Shown: in pieces, positions 1 to 7,751 of the stretch
How positions within the stretch are numbered: position 1 is the first letter of the stretch
How the letters are laid out: every line of letters starts with the position of its first letter
Assembly: GCF_963665245.1 (NCBI RefSeq)
Contig: NZ_OY762267.1
Coordinates: 4,002,001-4,066,000, forward strand
DNA length: 64,000 nucleotides
DNA from: an uncultured Paludibaculum sp.
GTDB taxonomy: Bacteria > Acidobacteriota > Terriglobia > Bryobacterales > Bryobacteraceae
Direction of reading: 5' to 3'
The notes under the pieces: generated by a model
What the model was told of the DNA's origin: nothing
The model's input: the letters and a program-made list of their open reading frames with translations, nothing else
The model's database searches: none
Program-made: the position numbers and the translations under genes

Positions 1-32
1 CGGCGCCGCCACCAACGGATCCAGCCAAGCAT
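1..32 (-). CDS. Start of a probable ADOP/MacB-type ABC permease (partial)
   Basis: Only the first ten codons are in the window, reading MLGWIRWWRR on the minus strand. The ATG lies three bases after the stop of the PadR gene, so the two are almost certainly co-transcribed. In acidobacteria a PadR gene is very often followed by a large FtsX/MacB-like permease (ADOP family) whose N-terminus is a short basic, tryptophan-rich segment like this one. Family assignment comes from that context and ten residues only. Confidence 0.45.
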   Translation of the reverse strand, partial: MLGWIRWWRR

Positions 33-35
33 GAT

Positions 36-374
36 TTACTCCTGTGGGCGCATCGCCCGCGCCATGGTCTTCACGAAGAGCTTCCACTTCGTCTCTTCTT
101 CGATTAGTTGCCGTTTGCCGGCCTCTGTGAGCCGGTAGAACCGGGCGCGCTGCTTGTTCTCCGTCACCCCCCAATCCGCTTCGATCCAACCCTCGCGCCG
201 CAACCGGTGCAGGGCCGGATACAAGCTTCCATGCTCCACTTGTAGTAATTCATCGGACTTGGCTCTAATCACCTGCCCGATGCCGTGCCCATGCTGCGGA
301 CCCCATTGCAGCGTCTGTAGGATCAGCAGATCCAGCGTCCCTTGCAGCATCTCCAGCTTCCGCGGTTTCTCCAT
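36..374 (-). CDS. PadR family transcriptional regulator
   Basis: This 112-residue protein is a one-domain PadR winged-helix repressor. After a short basic start it has the typical 'MLQGTLDLLILQTL' first helix, the 'HGHGIGQ' turn, the recognition segment 'GSLYPALHRLRREGWIEADW' (about residues 50-69), and a wing ending in 'RARFYRLTEAGKRQL'. Members of this subgroup repress themselves and the neighbouring transporter; the inducing ligand cannot be predicted. It is read away from the methyltransferase gene, and two palindromes lie in the intergenic region directly upstream of its ATG (378-390 and 399-417), suggesting autoregulation. Downstream it runs into an ABC permease gene with a three-base gap. 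Confidence 0.9.
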   Translation of the reverse strand: MEKPRKLEMLQGTLDLLILQTLQWGPQHGHGIGQVIRAKSDELLQVEHGSLYPALHRLRREGWIEADWGVTENKQRARFYRLTEAGKRQLIEEETKWKLFVKTMARAMRPQE

Positions 375-377
375 GTG

Positions 378-390
378 GTAGAGAGTCTAC
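378..390. promoter_or_regulatory. Palindrome, candidate PadR operator 1
   Basis: GTAGA-gag-TCTAC is a perfect 5-bp inverted repeat with a 3-base spacer, beginning four bases upstream of the PadR start codon. Position and symmetry fit an autorepression site overlapping the promoter or ribosome-binding region. Function is inferred. Confidence 0.45.
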
Positions 391-398
391 TGCCATAG

Positions 399-417
399 GT
401 GGTCGACTGTCTACCAC
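399..417. promoter_or_regulatory. Near-perfect 19-bp palindrome, candidate PadR operator 2
   Basis: GTGGTCGACTGTCTACCAC reads almost identically on both strands; only three of 19 positions break the symmetry, one of them the unavoidable centre. It lies 25 bases upstream of the padR ATG and shares the GTAGA/TCTAC core with the palindrome at 378-390, so the pair looks like a two-site operator for the PadR repressor. Confidence 0.55.
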
Positions 418-534
418 TGAAGGCGATCGCAACCATCTGTTTACCTGTGTCTCGCGCCGCGGCGCATCCGGTCCCCGCGGAGCAAGGCCCCGGTTGCCAG
501 TGGATAGGCGCGTGCGGTACAACCAAGGGCGGTG

Positions 535-1947
535 ATGCCGGATCCAGCCCAGTCGATGTCGGTCAAGCGCGCGCAAGTGGATTTCCACAACTTCGCGTCG
601 TTCGGCGAACCGGAGCGGGTTTTGGCCGCCTATGCGGACGAGAATTTCCGCCGCGGCTCGGTCCTTAAGAAGAATCGTGATTTCATCTGCTCGCTCACAC
701 CGTTTGCGGAGGTGGGCGCCAACGCCGGCCACACGTCATACATGCTGGCCAACGAGTTCCATGCGGACGGATTTGCGCTGGACCTTTCGGCCGACGCGCT
801 GCGCCACGGCCGGTTCCTACGCACGGCGTGGGACCTGAAGCGGTCGCCCGTGTTGACGGCCGGCGACGCCACGCATCTGCCCTTTCAGGACAATTCCCTG
901 GCGTTTGTGGTTTCTTTTCAGACCCTTTCGCAGTTCCTAGACGTGGAGAGCGTCGTGCGTGAGGTCCACCGGGTGCTCGCCCCGGGGGGTGTGTACTACT
1001 TCGCCGAGGAACCCGTCCGCCGCCGGCTGACACTGGGTCGGTATCGTGTGCCATACCCCGAGCGTATGACTCCGCGGGAGAAGTGGCTGTATGACAGCGG
1101 CCTGCTGGATTTCCTCGCCAGCGACGTCATCGGCGCGGACCAGGAGGAGTCGTTCGGCATCCGGCAGAACCACGCGTTCGGCCTGCGTGATTGGGCGGAT
1201 CTGCTGAACAAGTACTTCGAGACGTGCCGGTTGATCACCTTCCCCCGCGAGCGTGGCTGGGCTAACCAGATCGCCCAGACGGTGATCCGGTGGCTGCCGG
1301 GCCGGCCTGAGGAACGGGTAGCCGACCTGTTGGGCGCGACTCTGGCTGCGTTTTGCCGCAAAGCCGGTACGTTGCCCGCTCGGCTACCGCTGAATCAGGC
1401 GCTGGCTTGCCCCGACTGCCAGAAACCACTGAACTACAAGACGCCCGACGAACTGGTCTGCGATGCGTGCGGGTTCGCGGCCCAACAGCAGGATGACGTG
1501 TTCAACTTGCTCAGCACCGCCCTGAGAGCCGAGCTCTACCCTGGCAACCGATTGGATACACTCGACTTCTCAAAGCCGGGCCACGAGGCTGGTCTCCTTT
1601 CCGGCTTTTATGAGGTGGAAGGGGATTTCGGCAGCAAATACCGCTGGATCGGCGGCCGGGCCGTGGTAAGACTCGTCCGCATGCGGCCGGGCGCTCCGCT
1701 GTTGCGCGTGCAGGGGTTTGCTCCGTCCGTGGCCAAGATCGAATTGCGGGTGAATGGCCGGCCCGCAGGCCAGTGGAATCTCGACCGCCCGGGCCTGTTT
1801 GTCGTCCAGTCACCGCTACCCGAGGAAGACGAGTATGAGGTGGAGATCCTGGCCTCGCCCACCTTCGATGAGCCGCACCAGCCAGCAGGTGAGGGCCGGG
1901 TGCTGAGCCTCAACCTGTCGCTGATCAAACTGCTGCCTCAAGAATGA
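535..1947 (+). CDS. Class I SAM-dependent methyltransferase with Trm112-like zinc ribbon and C-terminal beta-rich domain
   Basis: About 470 residues in three parts. Residues 40-280 are a Rossmann-fold methyltransferase: a SAM-binding loop 'VGANAGHTS', an acidic strand end 'ALDLSAD', and the post-core 'VHRVLAPGG' typical of Methyltransf_11. Around residue 290 a zinc ribbon follows with two CxxC pairs (CPDC...CDAC), as in Trm112/UbiE-linked ribbons. The last ~130 residues look like a beta-sandwich with repeated hydrophobic strands, of the kind found on acidobacterial glycan-modifying enzymes. The substrate is unknown. ATG at 535 or 556 are both possible; a GTG at 532 precedes. No strong ribosome-binding site decides between them. 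It stands alone, divergent from padR. Confidence 0.75.
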   Translation: MPDPAQSMSVKRAQVDFHNFASFGEPERVLAAYADENFRRGSVLKKNRDFICSLTPFAEVGANAGHTSYMLANEFHADGFALDLSADALRHGRFLRTAWDLKRSPVLTAGDATHLPFQDNSLAFVVSFQTLSQFLDVESVVREVHRVLAPGGVYYFAEEPVRRRLTLGRYRVPYPERMTPREKWLYDSGLLDFLASDVIGADQEESFGIRQNHAFGLRDWADLLNKYFETCRLITFPRERGWANQIAQTVIRWLPGRPEERVADLLGATLAAFCRKAGTLPARLPLNQALACPDCQKPLNYKTPDELVCDACGFAAQQQDDVFNLLSTALRAELYPGNRLDTLDFSKPGHEAGLLSGFYEVEGDFGSKYRWIGGRAVVRLVRMRPGAPLLRVQGFAPSVAKIELRVNGRPAGQWNLDRPGLFVVQSPLPEEDEYEVEILASPTFDEPHQPAGEGRVLSLNLSLIKLLPQE

Positions 1948-1960
1948 TTCAACTTCGCTC

Positions 1961-1988
1961 TTGCGTTCTTCTATAATTCCGCTATAGT
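1961..1988 (+). promoter_or_regulatory. Putative sigma-70 promoter of arsM
   Basis: TTGCGT (1961-1966), a 16-base spacer and TATAGT (1983-1988) form a plausible -35/-10 pair. A second -10-like TATAAT lies at 1972-1977. The promoter is embedded in the 32-bp inverted repeat, so a bound repressor would block RNA polymerase. Confidence 0.5.
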
Positions 1989-2000
1989 AGAATTATAGAA
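1969..2000. promoter_or_regulatory. Perfect 11-bp inverted repeat, candidate ArsR operator
   Basis: TTCTATAATTC and GAATTATAGAA are exact reverse complements separated by 10 bases. The AT-rich dyad stands out from the GC-rich surroundings, covers the -10 region of arsM and ends 18 bases before its start codon. ArsR/SmtB repressors bind AT-rich imperfect dyads of this type over promoters; no arsR gene is in the window, so the regulator would act in trans. Confidence 0.6.
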
Positions 2001-2018
2001 ACAAGGAAGGAGCTGGTT

Positions 2019-2846
2019 GTGAATACGACAGACGTAAAACAAGTGGTTCAGGAGCGCTACGGTAAGGCGGCACTGCGCGTGGTGGAAGGCGAAGGAGCCT
2101 CCTGCTGCTGCGGCTCGAAGAAGGCCGTGGCCCTCGGCGCAAACGACCCCATCACTGCGAATCTCTACTCCGACGATCAGGCGGCGCAGATCCCGGAAGC
2201 CGCCGTACTGGCCTCGCTCGGCTGCGGCAACCCGACCGCTCTCGCCCAGTTGAATCCGGGCGAGGTGGTCCTCGACTTGGGTTCGGGAGGTGGCATCGAC
2301 GTGCTGCTTTCCGCCCGGCGCGTAGGGCCCACCGGCAAGGCGTACGGTCTGGATATGACCGACGAGATGCTGGCCCTGGCCAACTCCAACAAAGCCAAGT
2401 CCGGGCTGACCAATGTCGAGTTCCTGAAAGGCGAGATCGAGAAGATTCCGTTGCCCGACGCTTCGGTGGATGTGATCATCTCCAACTGTGTCATCAATTT
2501 GTCGGCTGATAAGGACATGGTGCTGCGCGAGGCCTTCCGCGTGTTGAAGCCCGGCGGACGTTTCGCGGTCTCCGACGTGGTGACGCGCGGCGAGATTCCC
2601 GCCGATGTGCGGCGCAGCGTCGAACTCTGGGTGGGCTGCATCGCAGGCGCACTGGACGAACACGATTACTTCAGCAAGCTGGAGAAAGCCGGCTTCCAGA
2701 ACATCGGTTTCGAGCCGACCCGCGTCTACAAAGTGGAACAGGCACGCGAGTTTCTCGACGGGCAGGGCATTGACGTCGAGGCCATCGCTCCGCTGGTGGA
2801 TGAGAAGTTCATGAGCGCATTCATCCGGGCAACCAAGCCTGCCTAA
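2019..2846 (+). CDS. arsM: Arsenite S-adenosylmethionine methyltransferase
   Basis: ArsM methylates As(III) with SAM to mono-, di- and trimethyl forms in the cytoplasm. The 275-residue protein has the family's N-terminal CCC stretch (29-31), the SAM loop 'VLDLGSGGGIDVLL' (84-97), and the three catalytic cysteines at the expected places: C69 in 'SLGCGNP', C157 in 'SNCVINLS' and C207 in 'VGCIAGAL'. The GTG start at 2019 is supported by an AAGGAAGG ribosome-binding site 8-16 bases upstream. It is a single-gene unit with its own promoter and dyad operator (1969-2000), without arsR, arsB/acr3 or arsC beside it. Confidence 0.93.
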   Translation: MNTTDVKQVVQERYGKAALRVVEGEGASCCCGSKKAVALGANDPITANLYSDDQAAQIPEAAVLASLGCGNPTALAQLNPGEVVLDLGSGGGIDVLLSARRVGPTGKAYGLDMTDEMLALANSNKAKSGLTNVEFLKGEIEKIPLPDASVDVIISNCVINLSADKDMVLREAFRVLKPGGRFAVSDVVTRGEIPADVRRSVELWVGCIAGALDEHDYFSKLEKAGFQNIGFEPTRVYKVEQAREFLDGQGIDVEAIAPLVDEKFMSAFIRATKPA

Positions 2847-2897
2847 GTCCATAGCCCTGTCCAGGGCGGCGCGAGCGCGGTAGTACAATTGGTTTTC

Positions 2898-4673
2898 ATG
2901 CGAAACGCGCGAGTTTTCGCCGCCCTGGCGCTGGTCTGCGCCCTGACTCTCCCCGCTGCGGCGCGTGAGCCGGTGCGCACCCGCAAGGCGATGGTGGTTT
3001 CGCAGGAACCCAACGCCACCGATGCAGGTGTCGCAGTGCTCAAGTCCGGCGGCAATGCAGTGGACGCCGCGGTCGCGGTAGCCATGACCCTGGCGGTGAC
3101 GCACCCGCGGGCCGGCAACCTGGGCGGCGGCGGGTTCATGCTCATCCGCCTGGCCAATGGCACCAGCACGTTCATCGATTTCCGCGAACGCGCGCCGCTG
3201 AGCGCCACGCGGACGATGTACGTCGACAAGGACGGCAAGCGAACCAAGGACAGCCAGGTGGGTTGGCGGGCGGCCGGTGTTCCCGGCACGGCGCGCGGCC
3301 TCGAATACGCGCACAAGAAGTACGGCACCAAACCCTGGGCCACACTGCTGAAACCGGCCATCGATTTCGCCGCGCAAGGCGTTACACTCACCTACGCCGA
3401 AGCTCGCAACATGTGCGCCAACCGCGCCGTGATGGAACCCTTCGCCGAGTCGAAGCGAATCTTCCTGAAGGGCGGTGTCTGCCTCGAGCCCGGAGAAAAG
3501 CTGGTGCAGCCGGAACTGGCGCAGGTGCTGACGCGCCTCGCCAAATCGGGCGCCAACGATTTCTATGAGGGCGTGACGGCCCGCATTTTCTCCGAGGAGT
3601 CAAAGAAGGCCGGTGGCGAAATCACGCTGGAAGACCTGAAGGGCTACAAGGTCTACGAGCGCAAGCCGCTCATTGGCGAGTACAAGGGCTATCAGATCAT
3701 CACCGCGCCGCCGCCGTCCTCGGGCGGCCTCGCCATGTTCGAGATGCTGGGCATGCTGCGGGGCACGGACTATGAGAAAGCGGGCGCCGGTTCGGCATCG
3801 TCCACCCACTACATGGCCGAGGCGATGCGGCGCGCGTACGCCGACCGGGCCCGTTATGTGGGCGACCCCGGATTCGTCAAGATCCCGCTGAGCGGACTGA
3901 TCAACCCCACCTACACGAAGAAGGTCTGGGCCAATTTCGATCCCGAGAAGGCCACGCCCAGTAGCGCGATTCAGGCCGGCGATCCGGCACCCTACGAATC
4001 GTCCGAGACCACACATTTCAACGTCCTGGACGAGCAGGGCAATGCCGTGGCGCTCACCTACACGATCAACGGCCTTTATGGCAATGGCGTGACCGTGCCG
4101 CGGCTGGGCTTCCTGCTGAACAACGAGATGGACGACTTCACCACCAAGCCAGGCGAGGCCAACATGTTCGGCACGGTGGAAGGAGAGGCCAACGCGATTC
4201 AGCCGCGCAAGACGCCGCTGTCGTCGATGACGCCCACCATCGTGACCAAGGACAACCAGCCGTTTCTGTTGCTGGGCGCGCCGGGCGGCTCGCGGATCAT
4301 CAATGCCGTGACCCAGGTACTGCTCTATGTCATCGACTTCGGCATGGACGTGCAGCAGGCCATCGACCAGCCGCGTTTCCACCATCAATGGCTGCCCGAC
4401 ACGCTCTATCTCGAACCCGGATTCTCGCCGGACACGCGGGCGGCGCTGGAAAAGATGGGCTACCAGGTCGCCGGCACCACCGGTGTCGCCAGTGTCGAGG
4501 CGATCATGGTGGAACGGCCCAAGGCGGCCGCCGCCTCTCGCGGAGGCGTAGTGGCCGACGGCGCCACAGCCACCGGCGCCCGCACGAGCAACGCCGACAC
4601 GTGGATGTCGCGCATCACCTGGATCGCCGCCGCACAGAATGGACGCTCGTCGGGCAAGGCCGCAGGTTACTGA
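2898..4673 (+). CDS. ggt: Gamma-glutamyltransferase (gamma-glutamyl transpeptidase)
   Basis: Periplasmic Ntn-hydrolase that cleaves gamma-glutamyl bonds of glutathione and related amides. A signal peptide covers the first ~25 residues. The proenzyme is cut before the catalytic threonine in 'ETTHFNVLD' (about T371 counted from this ATG), followed by the expected 'NGLYGNGV', 'NNEMDDF' and 'GSRIINAV' segments; the large-subunit motif 'HPRAGNLGGGGFM' is present. About 591 residues is the usual length. An in-frame TTG nine bases earlier is less likely than the ATG at 2898. It opens a six-gene collinear run, with only six bases to the next gene. Confidence 0.93.
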   Translation: MRNARVFAALALVCALTLPAAAREPVRTRKAMVVSQEPNATDAGVAVLKSGGNAVDAAVAVAMTLAVTHPRAGNLGGGGFMLIRLANGTSTFIDFRERAPLSATRTMYVDKDGKRTKDSQVGWRAAGVPGTARGLEYAHKKYGTKPWATLLKPAIDFAAQGVTLTYAEARNMCANRAVMEPFAESKRIFLKGGVCLEPGEKLVQPELAQVLTRLAKSGANDFYEGVTARIFSEESKKAGGEITLEDLKGYKVYERKPLIGEYKGYQIITAPPPSSGGLAMFEMLGMLRGTDYEKAGAGSASSTHYMAEAMRRAYADRARYVGDPGFVKIPLSGLINPTYTKKVWANFDPEKATPSSAIQAGDPAPYESSETTHFNVLDEQGNAVALTYTINGLYGNGVTVPRLGFLLNNEMDDFTTKPGEANMFGTVEGEANAIQPRKTPLSSMTPTIVTKDNQPFLLLGAPGGSRIINAVTQVLLYVIDFGMDVQQAIDQPRFHHQWLPDTLYLEPGFSPDTRAALEKMGYQVAGTTGVASVEAIMVERPKAAAASRGGVVADGATATGARTSNADTWMSRITWIAAAQNGRSSGKAAGY

Positions 4674-4679
4674 TTCTGT

Positions 4680-5510
4680 ATGGAACACGCACTCTCCACC
4701 CAACTTATTGTCAATCACCGGCTGAATACCGTCTGGCTCGACCGCATCTGGAACGCCGGCGTCCCCAAAGTGGAGATCTTCTGCGCACGGCAGCATTTCG
4801 ACTACCACGACCAGTCGCAGGTGAATGAACTGGGCTACTGGTTCCGCGACGCGCAACTGAAGTGCCACTCACTGCACTCGCCGATGTACAACGACGACTG
4901 TTGGGGCCGCAGCGGTCCGTCGTCGGTGGTCACGCTCACCGACACCTCGAAGCCGCGCCGTCTGCAATCGGTGGAAGAGATCAAGCGCGCCATTGCCGTG
5001 GCCGAGAAGTTCCCGTTCCAGTACCTCATCCAGCACCTGGGCGTGTCTGGGGAGGAGTACAGCGACGAGAAGCTGGACGCGGCCTTCACGGCGCTGGAAG
5101 ACCTGCAACTCTTCGCCAAGCACCGCGGCGTGGAGATCCTCATCGAGAACATCCCGAACCGCCTGAGTAGCGCGGAACGCCTGCTCTACTTCAGCGGCAT
5201 CACCCACCTCGATCTGAAATTCTGCCTGGACACGGGCCACGCCCACATCATGGAAGGCATTGAGCCCACCTTTGCCCTGCTGCAGGACCGCCTGCGGTCC
5301 ACACACGTCCACGACAACAACGGCAAGGATGACAAACATCTCTTCCCGCTGCTGGCCGAGGGCGGCAGCATCCCCTGGAAGCAGACGATGGATCTGCTGC
5401 GCACGCGCGAATCGCAGTATCCGCTCGTGTTGGAAGTAAAGGACTCGCCCGCCTTCCCGAACCCCCTGGAGGCGGCTCGCCAGGCCTTTGACCGATTGGA
5501 GAACCTTTGA
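4680..5510 (+). CDS. Sugar phosphate isomerase/epimerase (xylose isomerase-like TIM barrel)
   Basis: 276-residue AP-endonuclease-2 superfamily TIM barrel. Metal-ligand segments are visible in order: 'ILIENIPN' (Glu, about residue 159), 'FCLDTGHAHI' (Asp and His, about 180-190), 'THVHDN' (His, about 210) and 'LVLEVK' (Glu, about 258). Such proteins isomerise or epimerise keto-sugars or inositols; the substrate here cannot be read. It starts six bases after ggt and its TGA shares one base with the asnS ATG, so it is translationally coupled to both neighbours. Confidence 0.85.
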   Translation: MEHALSTQLIVNHRLNTVWLDRIWNAGVPKVEIFCARQHFDYHDQSQVNELGYWFRDAQLKCHSLHSPMYNDDCWGRSGPSSVVTLTDTSKPRRLQSVEEIKRAIAVAEKFPFQYLIQHLGVSGEEYSDEKLDAAFTALEDLQLFAKHRGVEILIENIPNRLSSAERLLYFSGITHLDLKFCLDTGHAHIMEGIEPTFALLQDRLRSTHVHDNNGKDDKHLFPLLAEGGSIPWKQTMDLLRTRESQYPLVLEVKDSPAFPNPLEAARQAFDRLENL

Positions 5511-6823
5511 TGTCTGACTACCGTCGAATCACCATAGCCAGCGCGGGCCAGCATACCGGCGAACCCGTGGAAATTGCCGGCTGGCTCTACAACCTGCGCA
5601 AATCGGGCAAGATCATCTTTCCGATCATCCGCGATGGCAGCGGGACTATCCAGTGCGTGGGCGTGAAGGCCCAACTGCCGGAGGATGTCTTTGAAGCGTT
5701 GAAGAACCTCACCCAGGAATCTTCCGTCATCATCCGCGGCAAGATGCGCGCAGAGGCCCGAGCCCAGGGCGGCTATGAGATGGACATCGAAGGCGCCGAG
5801 ATCGTTCAGCGCGTCAGCGAGGAACATCCTTACCCCATCACGCCCAAGGAGCATGGCGTTGAGTTCCTCTTCGATCAGCGCCACCTGCACCTGCGCAGCC
5901 GCCGCCAACACGCCATTCTCAAGATCCGCCACGAGATCATCAAGGCCGTCCGCGACTACTTCGATTCCAACGGTTTCACTCTGGTCGATTGCCCCATCTT
6001 CACGCCGGCCGCCTGCGAAGGCACGACGACGCTCTTCGAGGTCGACTATTTCGAGGACGAGAAGGTCTACCTGACCCAGTCGGGCCAGCTCTACAACGAG
6101 GCGACGGCGGCCGCGTTCGGCAAGAGCTACTGCTTTGGTCCGACGTTCCGCGCGGAGAAGTCCAAGACGCGCCGCCACCTCACCGAGTTCTGGATGGTGG
6201 AGCCCGAGATGGCTTACGCCGATCTGGAAGACGTCAAGCGCGTAGCCGAGGAGTTGATTGTCTTCATGGTGGGCCGCGTATTGGAGAACCGCAAGACGGA
6301 GCTCGCCACGCTGGAACGCGACGTGGCCAAGCTGGAAGCGATCAAGCCGCCATTCCCGCGCATCTCCTACGACGAGGCGGTGGAGATTCTCAAGCGCAAG
6401 GGCAGCGAGATCGAATGGGGCGGCGACTTCGGCGGCACCGACGAAACACTGCTCAGCGAAGAATTCGACCGCCCTGTCATGGTCGACCGCTATCCAGCGG
6501 CCGTGAAGGCCTTCTACTTCCAGCCCGCGCCGGAGCGGCCCGAGGTCGCGCTCGGCGTCGATGTCCTGGCCAGCGAAGGCTACGGCGAAGTCATCGGCGG
6601 CGGCCAGCGCGTCCACGATTACGACCTATTGGTGCAGCGCATCAAGGACCACAACCTTCCGCCCGAAGCCTTCCAATGGTATCTGGACCTGCGCCGCTTT
6701 GGCAGCGTGCCGCATGGCGGCTTCGGCATGGGTATTGAACGCGCGGTAGCCTGGATCTGCGGTCTGGAACACATCCGCGAAACCATCGCCTTCCCCCGTA
6801 TGCTGTACAGGACGCGTCCCTAG
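5510..6823 (+). CDS. asnS: Asparaginyl-tRNA synthetase
   Basis: Class IIb aminoacyl-tRNA synthetase charging tRNA-Asn. The N-terminal OB-fold begins 'EIAGWLYNLRKSGKIIF'; the catalytic core has motif 2 'FGPTFRAEKSKTRRHLTEF' (about residues 205-223) and motif 3 'GGFGMGIERAVAWICGL' near the C-terminus. The 'E(Y/F)W' platform and lack of the AspRS GAD insertion point to AsnRS rather than AspRS. At about 437 residues it matches the short AsnRS forms. The ATG at 5510 overlaps the previous stop codon (TGATG); a TTG three bases earlier is less likely. Confidence 0.93.
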   Translation: MSDYRRITIASAGQHTGEPVEIAGWLYNLRKSGKIIFPIIRDGSGTIQCVGVKAQLPEDVFEALKNLTQESSVIIRGKMRAEARAQGGYEMDIEGAEIVQRVSEEHPYPITPKEHGVEFLFDQRHLHLRSRRQHAILKIRHEIIKAVRDYFDSNGFTLVDCPIFTPAACEGTTTLFEVDYFEDEKVYLTQSGQLYNEATAAAFGKSYCFGPTFRAEKSKTRRHLTEFWMVEPEMAYADLEDVKRVAEELIVFMVGRVLENRKTELATLERDVAKLEAIKPPFPRISYDEAVEILKRKGSEIEWGGDFGGTDETLLSEEFDRPVMVDRYPAAVKAFYFQPAPERPEVALGVDVLASEGYGEVIGGGQRVHDYDLLVQRIKDHNLPPEAFQWYLDLRRFGSVPHGGFGMGIERAVAWICGLEHIRETIAFPRMLYRTRP

Positions 6824-6829
6824 GAGCCT

Positions 6830-7741
6830 ATGGCGCAAACGATCGCGATTCTGGGCGCTCCGTTGGACCTGGGCGCGGGCCGCCGGGGCGTGGACATGGG
6901 TCCCTCCGCCCTGCGGGTGGCCAACCTCAACGCCAAGCTCGTCTCACTGGGCTACAGGGTCGAGGACTTGGGCAACGTCTACGCCAGCCAGCAGGAGAGT
7001 TCAAAGATCGGCGCGGCCCACGCCCGCTATCTGAAGCCCATCGCCGCCACCTGCGTCGAACTGGCGCACAAGGTGGAACGCGCCATTGGGCAGGGCAAGT
7101 TTCCCCTGGTGCTGGGTGGCGACCACTCCGTCGCCGTCGGCACCGTGAGCGGCATGGCCCGGCACTACCAGAAGAAAAAGCAGAAGCTGGGCGTCATCTG
7201 GCTGGACGCGCACACCGACATGAACACGCCGGACTCGTCGCCCAGCGGCAACGTCCACGGCATGCCGCTGGCATGTCTGGTTGGCTATGGGCCCAGAGCA
7301 TTGACACACATCTATGGCTACGCGCCGAAGGTGGACGCCAAGAACGTGGTACTGGTGGGGATTCGCGATGTCGACCTCTCGGAGCGGCCCATTGTGAAGG
7401 AGAGCGGTGTGCGCGTCTTCACGATGCGCGACATCGACGAGCGTGGGCTGCGGTCAGTGATGGAAGAGGCGGTGATGGTCGCCTCCGACGGTACGGCTGG
7501 CATTCATCTCTCGCTCGACATGGACGGCGTCGATCCCGATGAGGCGCCGGGCGTCGGCACCCCGGTGCGCGGCGGATTCTCCTATCGCGAGGCGCACCTG
7601 GCGATGGAGATTCTCAGTGACTCGCGCCGCGTGCGCTCGATGGAAGTGGTGGAAGTAAATCCTGTGCTCGACACGGCCAACCGCACGGCGTTGCTGGGCG
7701 TCGAACTGGTGATGTCAGCCATGGGCAAGAGGATCCTCTAG
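6830..7741 (+). CDS. rocF: Arginase
   Basis: Mn-dependent hydrolysis of arginine to ornithine and urea. The 303-residue ureohydrolase carries all three manganese signatures: 'LGGDHSVAVG' (about 94-103), 'WLDAHTDMNT' (about 124-133) and 'SLDMDGVDPDEAPG' (about 226-239). The 'GNVHGMPLA' substrate loop after the DAHTD motif favours arginase over agmatinase. The gene lies six bases after asnS and ten before ddl in the same transcript; this pairing has no obvious metabolic logic beyond amino-acid supply. Confidence 0.92.
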   Translation: MAQTIAILGAPLDLGAGRRGVDMGPSALRVANLNAKLVSLGYRVEDLGNVYASQQESSKIGAAHARYLKPIAATCVELAHKVERAIGQGKFPLVLGGDHSVAVGTVSGMARHYQKKKQKLGVIWLDAHTDMNTPDSSPSGNVHGMPLACLVGYGPRALTHIYGYAPKVDAKNVVLVGIRDVDLSERPIVKESGVRVFTMRDIDERGLRSVMEEAVMVASDGTAGIHLSLDMDGVDPDEAPGVGTPVRGGFSYREAHLAMEILSDSRRVRSMEVVEVNPVLDTANRTALLGVELVMSAMGKRIL

Positions 7742-7751
7742 CAAGGAAATT

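Noticed and set aside
5186..6616. A 476-codon open frame on the minus strand
   Set aside because: Fully antisense to asnS and the isomerase gene; Ala/Asp/Leu-rich translation without motifs, a typical shadow in GC-rich DNA.
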